The notes under the pieces were generated by a model. It was not told where the DNA came from and made no database searches. It worked only from the letters and a program-made list of their open reading frames with translations. This document shows, piece by piece, positions 9,468 through 18,550 of a DNA stretch of 55,767 nt. This DNA comes from an uncultured Pirellulaceae bacterium (GTDB lineage Bacteria; Planctomycetota; Planctomycetia; Pirellulales; Pirellulaceae). The position numbers were made by a program, and so were the translations under genes. The DNA lies in assembly GCA_938091115.1 (NCBI GenBank), contig CALKNI010000153.1:1-55767 (forward strand). Reading direction: 5' to 3'. How positions within the stretch are numbered: the stretch's first letter is position 1; each line of letters starts with the position of its first letter.

Positions 9468-10415
9468 ATGCATCATCAGCCGAATCAGTTAGCTCTTCAG
9501 TTATTCGAAATGGCAATTTTGGATCGAGATGCGCTGGAGATAAAGCTAGATTCAAAAGCTGGTTCGCGAATTTTAGATTTTGCGGTAGGCCGCCCGGGTC
9601 GCTTGAATGCGGGGGTTCTCCTGGCGCGGATCTGCATGGGGGGGTTGGCTCAAATTAAGGTGCGCGATGCCGATGATTCGCTTGGGCTTCGGTCGGTCGA
9701 GGTGTGCACCGATGAGCCATTGCTGTCTTGTATTGGGTCCCAGTATGCCGGTTGGCCAATTTCAAGTGTAGATTATTTTGCGATGGGTAGCGGACCTTTG
9801 CGATTGTTGCGAGGCAAAGAAGAGATACTAGTTGCGTATGATCTTTCCGCGTTGCCTCAACAAGCGGTTGGAGTTTTAGAATCAAATCAATTGCCACAGG
9901 AGGCAACCGTTGAGCAAATGGCTGCTGAGTGCGGTATCGACACTCGTTCTCTAAACGTTTGCGTTGCCAGAACAGCCAGTTGGCCCGGTTCGGTTCAAGT
10001 GGTGGCGAGATCCATTGAAGTAGCGATGCACAAATTGAATGAACTTGAGTTTGACTTAAAAACAATTTGTTCTGGAACCGGGAATGCACCACTTCCTCCC
10101 CTCGCTGAAGACGATATGACTGCGTTGGGGTGGACCAATGATGCGATATTATATGGTGGGCGAGTTGAGTTGGTTGTCGATACCTCGGATGATGCAGTCA
10201 GTTCGGTCATTGATCGGTTGCCAAGCTCGAGCTCTTCGGAGTTTGGCGAACCGTTTTTAGATATTTTTGAGCGATATAACAAAGATTTCTACAAAATCGA
10301 CAAAATGCTTTTCAGCCCTGCAAGCGTGAGAATTGAAAATCAGGCAACAGGAACGATCTGGGATGTCGGTGCAATTAGACACGACGTGCTTCGGCGTTCC
10401 TTTGGAATCGAGTGA
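9468..10415 (+). CDS. mch: Methenyltetrahydromethanopterin cyclohydrolase
   Basis: Mch interconverts methenyl- and formyl-tetrahydromethanopterin in H4MPT-linked formaldehyde oxidation, a pathway known from methanogens, methylotrophs and many planctomycetes. The length of 315 residues is typical. Recognisable blocks are GRPGRLNAGVLLARICMGGL, the SCIGSQYAGWPI region, YFAMGSGPLRLL, and GRVELVVDT. A ribosome site (AGGGA) lies before the ATG at 9468. Three bases separate its stop from the next gene, a RimK-like ligase, and the two form an operon typical of H4MPT loci. Other pathway genes (fae, mtdB, fhc) are not in this window. Confidence 0.92.
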   Translation: MHHQPNQLALQLFEMAILDRDALEIKLDSKAGSRILDFAVGRPGRLNAGVLLARICMGGLAQIKVRDADDSLGLRSVEVCTDEPLLSCIGSQYAGWPISSVDYFAMGSGPLRLLRGKEEILVAYDLSALPQQAVGVLESNQLPQEATVEQMAAECGIDTRSLNVCVARTASWPGSVQVVARSIEVAMHKLNELEFDLKTICSGTGNAPLPPLAEDDMTALGWTNDAILYGGRVELVVDTSDDAVSSVIDRLPSSSSSEFGEPFLDIFERYNKDFYKIDKMLFSPASVRIENQATGTIWDVGAIRHDVLRRSFGIE

Positions 10416-10418
10416 ACG

Positions 10419-11291
10419 ATGCGGATCGTTGTTTTATCTAATCCAGAAAGTTGGTATTTTTTGGATTTAGTGCGCGCATCAGGGGCTCGCCACGATTTGG
10501 TCGCGATGTCATTTGAATCGCTTGCCGCGTCCGTTGGGCCGAATTTGAAATTTAGCCTCGATGCTGATTGTATTATTGCGAGAACCATGCCAGCGGGGTC
10601 GTTAGAACAGATTGTGTTCCGAATGGATTGCTTAAGCCAACTAAGTGCGGCGGGTGTATTGTTGGTCAATTCGCCCCGCTCGATTGAGGCGGCGGTTGAT
10701 AAATACCTTTCCCTTGCGTTACTCCAGCAAGCAGGTTTGTCCGTACCAGCGACTTTCGTTTGTCAAGACTTGGCAACCGCGATGAAAGCGTTTCATGAGT
10801 TGGGTGAGGACGTCGTTGTAAAGCCAATTTTTGGCAGCCTCGGACGCGGTCTTGTCCGGTTACAGTCGAGAGATGAAGCAGCGAGTTATTTTTGTAAGCT
10901 GATCGAAGAGCAACGAGTGATCTACCAGCAGAAATTCATAACTCATCCTGGTTATGACGTACGCCTACTGGTTTTAGGAGAGCGTGTGTGGGGGATGAAA
11001 CGTAAGAATTCTCGGCATTGGATTACAAATATTAGCCAGGGGGGAGTTGGTGAAGACTATCAAGTTAAATCTGAAGAGCGAGAATTGGCCCTGGGGGCCG
11101 CGAGAGCGGTTGGAGCGTATTTTGCGGGGGTTGATCTAATTACCGATTCAAAGACTGGTAAGCAATTTATACTGGAAGTTAATGCAGTGCCTGGCTGGAG
11201 AGCAATCTCAAGTGTTTTAGAGGTTGATATTGCAGCGGAATTAATTTCAGAGATTGAGCAGTTGCATAAATGCCTCACGGGTTGTAAGTGA
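10419..11291 (+). CDS. RimK-like ATP-grasp ligase, probable H4MPT-cofactor glutamate ligase
   Basis: The 290-residue protein has the ATP-grasp fold of RimK-type carboxylate-amine ligases: a lysine-bearing lid (VVVKPIFGSLGRGLVRL), RRLLVLGERVWGMKRKN-like region at about 190 (seen as VRLLVLGERVWGMKRKN), and the metal-binding end FILEVNAVPGW. Such enzymes add glutamate-type residues to proteins or cofactors. It follows mch by three bases, and in methylotroph H4MPT clusters a RimK-like gene sits beside mch. I therefore infer that it adds a glutamyl group to the pterin side chain, as MptN does in methanogens. The alternative is modification of a protein such as S6. The substrate cannot be read from sequence. 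Confidence 0.75.
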   Translation: MRIVVLSNPESWYFLDLVRASGARHDLVAMSFESLAASVGPNLKFSLDADCIIARTMPAGSLEQIVFRMDCLSQLSAAGVLLVNSPRSIEAAVDKYLSLALLQQAGLSVPATFVCQDLATAMKAFHELGEDVVVKPIFGSLGRGLVRLQSRDEAASYFCKLIEEQRVIYQQKFITHPGYDVRLLVLGERVWGMKRKNSRHWITNISQGGVGEDYQVKSEERELALGAARAVGAYFAGVDLITDSKTGKQFILEVNAVPGWRAISSVLEVDIAAELISEIEQLHKCLTGCK

Positions 11292-11319
11292 GGCGAGCGG
11301 AGTATGCAGATTAAATCAA

Positions 11320-13038
11320 TCACAAGCCAATTTGTTGTTTTGCCCAACCTCGTAACTGCTCTCTAAATATTTTTGAGTTGTGACGAATGTCGACTGGTAG
11401 CGAACGATGAAGAAGAAAGTGATCGATCGTATTTGTTTGCCAAAACCCTCCGGCCAGGGATTTGATTTCTAAAAGCAGCCGATCTTCGTTTGATTTCGAG
11501 GTTGGCCAGTGCTCCGGATTAGGCTCGCAGATCATGACGGGGCGTTGTGACCCTGCTGAGCCGATGCCGACTAGAGCACTGCGGTAAATCTGCGGGTGAG
11601 TATTAATTATAGCTTCACATGGAATGGTAAACATGGTGTGCTGGGACGTTTGCACGCGATGGGTTTTTCTGCCGCAGAACCAAAATCGATCCTGTTCGTC
11701 GAAGTATCCCACGTCGCCCATGCGGTGCCAAAAGGAATCGCCGTCGGATATTTTATGATTAGCGTTGGCATCTGTCCGCGTCACATATTGATCGGAAACG
11801 ACTGGTCCACGCACCATAAGTTCGCCAACCACACCCGGTTCAAGTGGAACGGTATCGCCGATCTCAAGGATCGGTGCATCGTCGATGGCGATTATTCGCC
11901 AATCGATCTTTGGAAAACGTTTGCCAACACAGGTTCCTTCGCCTCGTTCGGTTCGTTCGGCTGTTTCGTTCAGGACAACGGATCCAGAGTTGCAGGCAAT
12001 GGGAAGCGATTCGGTCGCGCCGTAGGGCGTGAAAGTATCGCCATTCGGTGAGATTATTTCTTTGATTTTTCTAAGAGTAGGAGGAGGGACTGGAGCACCC
12101 GCACTTAAGATTCGCTCAATGGTTGGAAGTCGTTGCGAGTGTTGGACGCAATAATTAGCGACTGTATTCCAGAGAGCAGGAGAGCCAAAGGATTGATTTG
12201 CCTGAAATTGCTCAACTGCGTCAATGATGTTGGGTGGGTAAACATCGGCTGGGCGGGTTGGATCCATTTGAGGGAAAACTGTGGTGATTCCCATCGCGAC
12301 ATTGAACAAAGCGAACAGGGGAAACCCCGACACATCGGTTCCACCAGGCACCAAGTGGAAATAATTTGCAATTTGTTCGCATTGTTCGATGAAAATTCGG
12401 TGCCGATAGAGAACGCCTTTGGGAGGTCCTGTGCTGCCTGTCGTAAAGATGATGGCAGCTGGATCGTTGCGTTTTAGTTGAACCCACGGTGGCGTGGTAT
12501 TATCGGTCTGCTTAAAAAAATAATTGGCATTCTTGCATCGTGGGAAAAAACCGTTAATAACAACATTGTTTTTGCATTTTGGAAATTTGGAGAAAAATAC
12601 TGATCGTGCCATGTGAGCCAGGGGGATTCCCAGCATCCCTTCGGGCTGTGCGTCCGACAGGCACTGAATCATGTTCTTCCGACCCATCCCTGGATCAATT
12701 AAAATTGTGACCACCCCTGTTTTAAACAAACCAAAAACCGAGGCGACAAAATCGATTCCAGGGGGAACCATTAGCGCCATTCGCATTCCCGGTTGAATTC
12801 CCATCTCGATTAAACCATTGGCAATTTGGTTACTTTTTCGTTCCAGTTCCGCGAAAGTAATGGTTTCGTAAGCAAGTGACTTTCCCACAGCAACGCGTTG
12901 AGGTTGTCCTTTGCGGGGGCAAGCCACGGCGATCGAATTGGGCATGGATTCGGCCATTTTTGTCAACGAATAGCCAATGTTCTGAAGGCTATCCAAGGAC
13001 AGGGTGTGAAACTCGGGGAAAGGGGAATGGGTTGTCAT
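11320..13038 (-). CDS. oleC: OleC-like AMP-forming ligase (beta-lactone synthetase family)
   Basis: This is an acyl-adenylating enzyme of about 570 residues. The P-loop-like motif FTTGSTGPPKGVLYRHRIF and the later TPYGATESLP are the OleC forms of the ANL superfamily motifs. A GDVGYFDEQDRFWFCGR block carries the ATP-ribose Asp. OleC turns a beta-hydroxy acid into a beta-lactone on the way to long-chain olefins. No oleA, oleB or oleD lies beside it; an OleD-like reductase sits 39 kb away. A plain fatty-acid-CoA ligase role is possible. I chose the ATG at 13038 over 13098 because the extra 20 residues look non-native. It converges on the mch operon, 28 bases away. Confidence 0.72.
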   Translation of the reverse strand: MTTHSPFPEFHTLSLDSLQNIGYSLTKMAESMPNSIAVACPRKGQPQRVAVGKSLAYETITFAELERKSNQIANGLIEMGIQPGMRMALMVPPGIDFVASVFGLFKTGVVTILIDPGMGRKNMIQCLSDAQPEGMLGIPLAHMARSVFFSKFPKCKNNVVINGFFPRCKNANYFFKQTDNTTPPWVQLKRNDPAAIIFTTGSTGPPKGVLYRHRIFIEQCEQIANYFHLVPGGTDVSGFPLFALFNVAMGITTVFPQMDPTRPADVYPPNIIDAVEQFQANQSFGSPALWNTVANYCVQHSQRLPTIERILSAGAPVPPPTLRKIKEIISPNGDTFTPYGATESLPIACNSGSVVLNETAERTERGEGTCVGKRFPKIDWRIIAIDDAPILEIGDTVPLEPGVVGELMVRGPVVSDQYVTRTDANANHKISDGDSFWHRMGDVGYFDEQDRFWFCGRKTHRVQTSQHTMFTIPCEAIINTHPQIYRSALVGIGSAGSQRPVMICEPNPEHWPTSKSNEDRLLLEIKSLAGGFWQTNTIDHFLLHRSLPVDIRHNSKIFREQLRGWAKQQIGL

Positions 13039-13300
13039 TGCTTCCGCAGTATGTTCTTGAGAGTTTATATGCGTTAATCCGATTGCAGTCCGCCGCACTC
13101 CAATTGTATTGTAAAACTAGGGGTCATAGGCTTTCGGCAGGCCCTGAATTCACGTAAATTGAATTGATTGAAAATCGTTTAAAAAGTCAACTCTTCTCTG
13201 CCTCGCGAGCCTGGGCGGTTACAGGAATTGGCAAAAAAATAATTCACTTGTGTTTGGCGGACCGTTATATCGGCCCGCTGGACCTGCGTTGGAACATTAT

Positions 13301-15448
13301 ATGGATATTGACATTTATCAGCAGTGCCCCTGCCACGCCGAAAAGAAAATTAAATTTTGTTGCGGCAAGGGTGTGATTGGCGATTTGAACGAGGTACTTG
13401 CCAAGAACAAGTCCGGGCAATCGACCGCGGCACTTGATCAAATTGACCGAGCTATCAAAAAATCGGGTCCCAAAGATTGTTTGCTGACGATTCAGACTCA
13501 TATCCTGATCACCAATGGTGAAATTGAAAAAGCACGAAAATCTAACGAACTTTTTTTGCAAACGAATCCTAAGCACTCGACGGGCCTCCATCATCGGGCG
13601 CTCATTTTCCTAGCAGAGGGCAAGACGGACGACGCAGTTGAGTCGTTGCAGGATGCGATGGATGCAATTACGGGTAATGAGATTCCAATTTCTCTCGCCA
13701 ATGCTTTTCGGATGGTCGGAGTCGCTCTTTTTAGTGAAGGGAAAACGATGGCTGGCCGGGCGCATCTGAAATATGCGATGGTGCTCAAAAATGAATCCGA
13801 CCCGGAGATTGGGCGAATGCTGCAAGAGTCACTGGCGGCTCCTTCGACGCCTTTGGTGTTGAAACAGGAGTTTCCACTTGCCCCCGTACCCGAAGGTGCG
13901 GAATGGGAAAAGCGTTATGTCAACACATTCCGGGCATTGGATCGTGGGCAATTTCGAAAAGGCCTTAAATTTTTAAATAAAATTGATTCCGAATTTCCAG
14001 ATTTGCCAATCATAGTTCGTGGCATTGCAATCGTAAATTCTTATCTGGGGCGAATCGATGATCAGGTCGCGGCCTGGCGTCGTTACAGTCGCCTTGCCGA
14101 CGTATCAGTCCTTGAGGGTACGGAAGCCGAAGCAATCGCGCAACTGTTTGACACAAAGGCGTTAGCAGCAACCGTTGCGATCGTTCGTCACACTTACGAG
14201 ATTGATGGTGTGGAGTTGGTTAGCGAGCTTGCCCTGTCCAACTCACGGCTGGCCAATTCTGAACCAATGCCTGCGGATCCATTCGATGAGGGGCCAGCAC
14301 CCCGAATGAACTTTTTGATTTTGGATCGCGATGCAGTTGCGGATGCCGGGGAATTGACCCTAGAGAACGTGCCAAGCGTAATTGGCGAGCTACTTGTATT
14401 TGGAAAACAGACCGATCGTGGTGCTCGTCTTGAAGTAATCACGGCGGAGGACTCGCGTTTAGAGAAAGTGACAAAGTTTATTACCGAGTTGTTTGGTGAA
14501 TCAATTTCTGGTGAGGTGGTTGAGCAGACGATTGGTGAATCGACTGCGATGAGTGAATTGCTCGAATGGCGATGGCATTTACCGGAAGGCGTTACTCGAA
14601 AACAACATTCGGAAATGGTTGAAGCCCATCGAGAGCATTTGATGGTTGATGAGTGGCCCAAGCTCGAGTTTAAAATACTGGGCGATCGTTCAGCGGAAGA
14701 AGCGAAGGGTGATCCGGAGGTTGAGTTACCGCTCCGAGCGTTGGTTCTGATGCTGGAGAACGCTTCTCAAGGGCAGGGGTTTACCGATGGGTTAGGTCGG
14801 AAAATGCGAGAAAAACTTGGGTTGTCCGAATACGATCGCATAACACCCGAAGGTGATTTACTAACCGGGTCACCTATCCTTCAACAATACCTTGATTTTA
14901 GCGCATTGTCGGAAGCCCAGTTGATGTCAGTTCAGCACTCGGCAATGGGAGTTGGAAACGTTAGGGTCTTAAAACAACTCGTTACTGAAGTTTTGTCACG
15001 GCCGGATATGGAATCGATGCCACGTGATGTCAGCTATTCGATGATGGCGCACTTTGCTGATGACGATACCGAAGCATTGGAGTTTTTAGAGAAAGCAAAA
15101 GAAGAGGCTCGAAATTCGGGAAGATCAGTCGGGATCTACTTCGTGCAGGAATTTGAATTTAAATTGATGCGTGGAATGACTGATCAAATTACTGAACTTC
15201 TCCAGACGATTCAAATGAATCATCTCAATGAACCGGAGGTTGAGTATCAGTTAGTTCGGGTTCTGGATCGTTTTGGGATTGGGCCAGACCGTGGGCCTAT
15301 ACGAGGTGCTCCAGAACCAGCGGCGGAAACAACTCAGGGCGGCATCTGGACTCCCGACCAAGGTGGTGGAGCGGAACCGTCGCCCGTTGCAGAATCAGAT
15401 AATGGAGGTGGCAATGAAAATTCATCTGGATTGTGGATCCCGGAATGA
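13301..15448 (+). CDS. SEC-C zinc motif protein with TPR-like repeats
   Basis: The first residues form a SEC-C metal-binding motif (CPCHAEKKIKFCCG), the small zinc module also found at the end of SecA. Helical TPR-like pairs follow at about residues 25-180 (for example HRALIFLAEGKTDDAVESLQ). A long helical and mixed middle region comes next, and the C-terminal 50 residues are low-complexity Gly/Pro/Glu-rich. The ATG at 13301 is chosen because it puts the zinc motif at residue 9; upstream in-frame codons look non-coding. Total length is 715 residues. I infer a scaffold or chaperone-like protein. No partner is evident nearby, and the precise role is unknown. Confidence 0.75.
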   Translation: MDIDIYQQCPCHAEKKIKFCCGKGVIGDLNEVLAKNKSGQSTAALDQIDRAIKKSGPKDCLLTIQTHILITNGEIEKARKSNELFLQTNPKHSTGLHHRALIFLAEGKTDDAVESLQDAMDAITGNEIPISLANAFRMVGVALFSEGKTMAGRAHLKYAMVLKNESDPEIGRMLQESLAAPSTPLVLKQEFPLAPVPEGAEWEKRYVNTFRALDRGQFRKGLKFLNKIDSEFPDLPIIVRGIAIVNSYLGRIDDQVAAWRRYSRLADVSVLEGTEAEAIAQLFDTKALAATVAIVRHTYEIDGVELVSELALSNSRLANSEPMPADPFDEGPAPRMNFLILDRDAVADAGELTLENVPSVIGELLVFGKQTDRGARLEVITAEDSRLEKVTKFITELFGESISGEVVEQTIGESTAMSELLEWRWHLPEGVTRKQHSEMVEAHREHLMVDEWPKLEFKILGDRSAEEAKGDPEVELPLRALVLMLENASQGQGFTDGLGRKMREKLGLSEYDRITPEGDLLTGSPILQQYLDFSALSEAQLMSVQHSAMGVGNVRVLKQLVTEVLSRPDMESMPRDVSYSMMAHFADDDTEALEFLEKAKEEARNSGRSVGIYFVQEFEFKLMRGMTDQITELLQTIQMNHLNEPEVEYQLVRVLDRFGIGPDRGPIRGAPEPAAETTQGGIWTPDQGGGAEPSPVAESDNGGGNENSSGLWIPE

Positions 15449-15626
15449 TGTCGTGACCACCGTCATCGCGGCCAGTGCTTCGGCTGGACTTCGCTGATTT
15501 ACTGATCTGCCGATGGGGAAGCGGGGATGATTGCGAGTGGCAATCCCAATTTCGGGGAGACGCTACGAGTCGGAAGCGGAGTGCGATTTCGCGAAGAGTT
15601 AGATTTAATCGACGGAGAGAATTTTA

Positions 15627-16682
15627 GTGCCAAAATACATTGTCAGATACGGGATCATGCGAAGCATTGGCGTGATGGCATCGCGTAATGACATTGTGTA
15701 CCGCCGTAGTATGGAAGTGATCGTGCGAACTGATCGTGGGATCGAAGTTGGCCAGGTATTGTGTGAAGCAACTGAGGACGCGTTGTCTCATTTGGATCAA
15801 CCTGCAACTGGGCATGTGATTCGGGAAGTTTCCAATGATGATGTCGTTTCGATCGATGGAATTGACGGTGATCGAAGGAAGAAGTTGGCGATCTGTCAGA
15901 AGCATATCGAAGCACTCAAGCTCGATATGAAACTCATCGACGTGGAACAATTGTTTGGTGGCGAACGTCTTGTCGTATTTTACCTATCAGAAGATCGAGT
16001 TGATTTTAGAGAACTCGTTAAATTGCTTGCGACCGAGTTTCAAACCCGAATTGAGATGAGGCAAATTGGTGTCCGCGACGAGGCAAAATTACTTGCTGAT
16101 TACGGTGACTGCGGCAAACCGGTTTGCTGTAACAGCCATTTAATACAGATGCCACCGGTATCGATGAAGATGGCAAAATTACAAAAGGCCACTCTGGATC
16201 CTACGAAGATATCCGGGCGTTGCGGGCGATTGAAATGCTGTCTCAGATACGAGTTTGACACTTATGAGGCAATCCAAAAACAGCTTCCCCGGGTTGGGGC
16301 GTACATCGTAACTCGGGATGGTAAAGGGAAGGTCCTCAATCAGCAAATCATATCTGAACAATTGCTGGTTGAGATGGAAGATCATCGACGGGTGGTAATC
16401 GACGCAAGTGACGTGCTTACGGTCGTTAAAAAAACATCCAGTGTTTCGGAGGGTAAGCCGAAGCAGGATACGAAAAAAGTTCCAGCGGGCAAAGGTAGTG
16501 GTTCCGATCAAAAGAATAAGGCTGAGAGAGCTGAAAAGAACAATAATTCCAAGCGAAACGCCTCTGGGGAAGATTCAGGAGACGCGAAAAGTGGAAAGCC
16601 TTCACGTGGTAAGAGGCGTCAACGAAAACGCGGTGGCCGAAATAAGAAGTCACAAGGGGGCGGCACAGATGGAGAGAAATGA
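15627..16682 (+). CDS. ricT: PSP1-domain protein, RicT-like
   Basis: The first 255 residues match the PSP1 family. The hallmark cysteines are visible in DYGDCGKPVCCNSHL and SGRCGRLKCCLRYE (about residues 155-210). In Bacillus, RicT with RicA and RicF forms an iron-sulfur complex that assists RNase Y in mRNA processing. The last 95 residues are a Lys/Arg/Ser-rich low-complexity tail that could bind RNA. The start is a GTG at 15627 with a GGAGAG ribosome site upstream. No ricA, ricF or holB gene is adjacent, so only the family-level role is inferred. Confidence 0.85.
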   Translation: MPKYIVRYGIMRSIGVMASRNDIVYRRSMEVIVRTDRGIEVGQVLCEATEDALSHLDQPATGHVIREVSNDDVVSIDGIDGDRRKKLAICQKHIEALKLDMKLIDVEQLFGGERLVVFYLSEDRVDFRELVKLLATEFQTRIEMRQIGVRDEAKLLADYGDCGKPVCCNSHLIQMPPVSMKMAKLQKATLDPTKISGRCGRLKCCLRYEFDTYEAIQKQLPRVGAYIVTRDGKGKVLNQQIISEQLLVEMEDHRRVVIDASDVLTVVKKTSSVSEGKPKQDTKKVPAGKGSGSDQKNKAERAEKNNNSKRNASGEDSGDAKSGKPSRGKRRQRKRGGRNKKSQGGGTDGEK

Positions 16683-16807
16683 GAGATTCGAGTTGGTTTC
16701 TACGTGATTCACGATAAGATAGTATCCGGCGGGGGCGGTAGTAAGTTGTTCCTTCCAAATCTAAATTTTGCAGCGAACGAAGCTTTTACTTTAAATTCAG
16801 GCCTATC

Positions 16808-17257
16808 ATGAATGATGAAGATTTATACATTTGTGAGATTCTAGAGAACGACGACCGGTACCCAAGTTCGGCCTATTATTTCATCAGAGACGCGTTGGCG
16901 TTCGCAGCGGATTCAATGGAATTAAATGAGTGCTCACAGGACGATTCGATTGCTGACATCGAATCTGAATTATTTGGCTGGACTAAAGAGCGGCATCTGA
17001 CCGGGCAGCAGTTTTGCGAGGCGCTCCGGCTTTATGCCCTTAACCAGTATGGTTATATGGCCAAGGTTGTTTTGAAATCTTGGGGAGTCGATAGCACGCG
17101 CTGCTTTGGTGATATGGTTTACAACATGATCTCAGTAGGGATGTTTAAAAAATCAAGCCGTGACGAGCAGGCACATTTTGATGATGTATATGACTTTGAG
17201 GATGTGTTTGAGGTCGAATTTGAAATGGGCGGAGCAGTAAGCCCTAGAAGATCATAG
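16808..17257 (+). CDS. Minf_1886 family conserved protein
   Basis: The 149-residue acidic protein matches the Minf_1886 family, known mainly from Planctomycetes and Verrucomicrobia, whose function is unknown. Recognisable parts are YPSSAYYFIRDALAFA near the start, HLTGQQFCEALRLYAL, VVLKSWGVDSTRCFGDMVYN in the middle, and a very acidic end (FDDVYDFEDVFEVEFE). It has no signal peptide or membrane helix and is probably cytoplasmic. It lies 125 bases after the RicT-like gene on the same strand. The stop codon sits inside a 9-bp stem-loop. Confidence 0.88.
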   Translation: MNDEDLYICEILENDDRYPSSAYYFIRDALAFAADSMELNECSQDDSIADIESELFGWTKERHLTGQQFCEALRLYALNQYGYMAKVVLKSWGVDSTRCFGDMVYNMISVGMFKKSSRDEQAHFDDVYDFEDVFEVEFEMGGAVSPRRS

Positions 17258-17263
17258 GGCTTA
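17238..17263 (+). terminator. Stem-loop enclosing the stop codon of the Minf_1886 gene
   Basis: TAAGCCCTA at 17238-17246 pairs perfectly with TAGGGCTTA at 17255-17263 across an 8-base loop. The TAG stop at 17255-17257 lies within the 3' arm. There is no T-run after it, so it may be a 3' mRNA-stabilising hairpin rather than an intrinsic terminator. Confidence 0.45.
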
Positions 17264-17358
17264 ATAAACAACGATCTGTTGCATTGGAGAGGTCGCAATA
17301 TTTTCTCTTTAGGCTTGGGTTATTTGATGGCTCGTTTTTGTATTAAGACAGTTTAGAA

Positions 17359-17565
17359 ATGACATCTCTGAAAAAAGATTCGAGTAAATCAATAGCCGGT
17401 GTCGCAAAGGTTTCTCATGACACCGAGGTCGCGGAGTCCGTCCGTAAACCCGTCGCGCCCTGGTTAATCGTTCCGCGACGAGGGTTGTTTTATTTGTCTT
17501 CGCTTCTGTTCGTTGGTTGGCTGTGTTTTCTGGCGGTCATTGCCTACTTGGTGAATTTTCAATGA
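17359..17565 (+). CDS. Small single-pass membrane protein
   Basis: The 68 residues comprise a polar N-terminal half, a PRRG turn, and one hydrophobic helix near the C-terminus (about residues 44-65). The gene looks real because its TGA stop overlaps the ATG of the downstream dehydrogenase in an ATGA arrangement, a sign of translational coupling. I know no family for it and cannot assign a role. The N-terminus would lie in the cytoplasm by the positive-inside rule. Confidence 0.6.
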   Translation: MTSLKKDSSKSIAGVAKVSHDTEVAESVRKPVAPWLIVPRRGLFYLSSLLFVGWLCFLAVIAYLVNFQ

Positions 17566-18518
17566 ACATCGTCGTACTTGATGGGTATACTCTCAATCCA
17601 GGAGACAATCCGTGGTGTCCCGTTGAGAGTCTTGGTGACCTTACAATTTTTGATCGAACAGAACCCTCCGAGGTAGTTCAGCGTGCGGTTAATGCCGATG
17701 TAATTCTTACTAATAAAGTTGAGTTGAGTGGCGATGTGATCGCTAAACTCCCCAACCTCAAGATGATTGCGGTGACGGCAACCGGATACAACGTTGTCGA
17801 TGTTGAGGCAGCGCGTAGTCGAGGAATTCCTGTTTCGAATGTGCCCGTGTACAGTACTGACGCCGTAGCGCAGCACGTTTTTGCAGTTTTATTGAGTTTT
17901 ATACACAAGCCTTTTGAGCATCATCTAGCCATACAGCGTGGGGATTGGCAGTCACAAGAGAATTTTTCATTCTGGTTGTCACCGGTTGCCGAGTTAAGTG
18001 GAAAAACAATGGGGCTAGTTGGACTAGGCCGGATTGGGCGGGCGACTGCAAAGATTGCTCATGCGTTCGGACTGCGCGTCGTTGCTAACAGTCGACGTAA
18101 TGTAGACCCTTTACCCTACGACGGGTTTGAATGGTTGTCGGTTGAAGAATTGTTTTCGCAATCGGATTACATAAGCCTCCACTGTCCACAAACGCCCGAG
18201 ACTACTGGCTTCGTTAATCGAGCGTTGATAAAAAAAATGAGGCCAGATGCGGTATTGATAAACACTGCTCGAGGCAGTTTGGTAAATGAACAAGACCTCG
18301 CTGACGCGTTGAATGATGGCCAATTAGGGGGCGCACTTTTAGATGTCGTTTCTAGAGAGCCCATCGCTGAGTCGAATCCATTGCTGGGTGCAAAGAATTG
18401 TATTCTTACGCCTCATATTGCGTGGTCGCCAATTGAAGCTAGGCGACGCTTGATGCAGACCGTGGCCTTGAATATTCAGGCTTTTTACGACGGCAAGCCG
18501 ATTCACGTGGTTAATTAA
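17562..18518 (+). CDS. D-2-hydroxyacid dehydrogenase (hydroxypyruvate/glycerate type)
   Basis: This NAD(P)-dependent enzyme of 318 residues reduces 2-keto acids. The Rossmann fingerprint is GLVGLGRIGRATAKIA near residue 150. The catalytic Arg is in INTARGSLVNEQDL, the Glu in SREPIAESNPL, and the His in LTPHIAWSP. The family includes hydroxypyruvate reductase, glycerate dehydrogenase and D-lactate dehydrogenase, and the SREP form resembles glycerate dehydrogenases. The start at 17562 overlaps the upstream stop and begins MNIVVLDGYTLNPGD, a usual N-terminus; longer starts are not needed. The exact substrate is not determined. Confidence 0.88.
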   Translation: MNIVVLDGYTLNPGDNPWCPVESLGDLTIFDRTEPSEVVQRAVNADVILTNKVELSGDVIAKLPNLKMIAVTATGYNVVDVEAARSRGIPVSNVPVYSTDAVAQHVFAVLLSFIHKPFEHHLAIQRGDWQSQENFSFWLSPVAELSGKTMGLVGLGRIGRATAKIAHAFGLRVVANSRRNVDPLPYDGFEWLSVEELFSQSDYISLHCPQTPETTGFVNRALIKKMRPDAVLINTARGSLVNEQDLADALNDGQLGGALLDVVSREPIAESNPLLGAKNCILTPHIAWSPIEARRRLMQTVALNIQAFYDGKPIHVVN

Positions 18519-18550
18519 CCGCAGTCATAGCCCGTGCTTAAAGTTAAGAG

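Noticed and set aside
11596..12051. 151-codon plus-strand frame inside the OleC-like gene
   Set aside because: Antisense shadow of a well-supported gene; no ribosome site.
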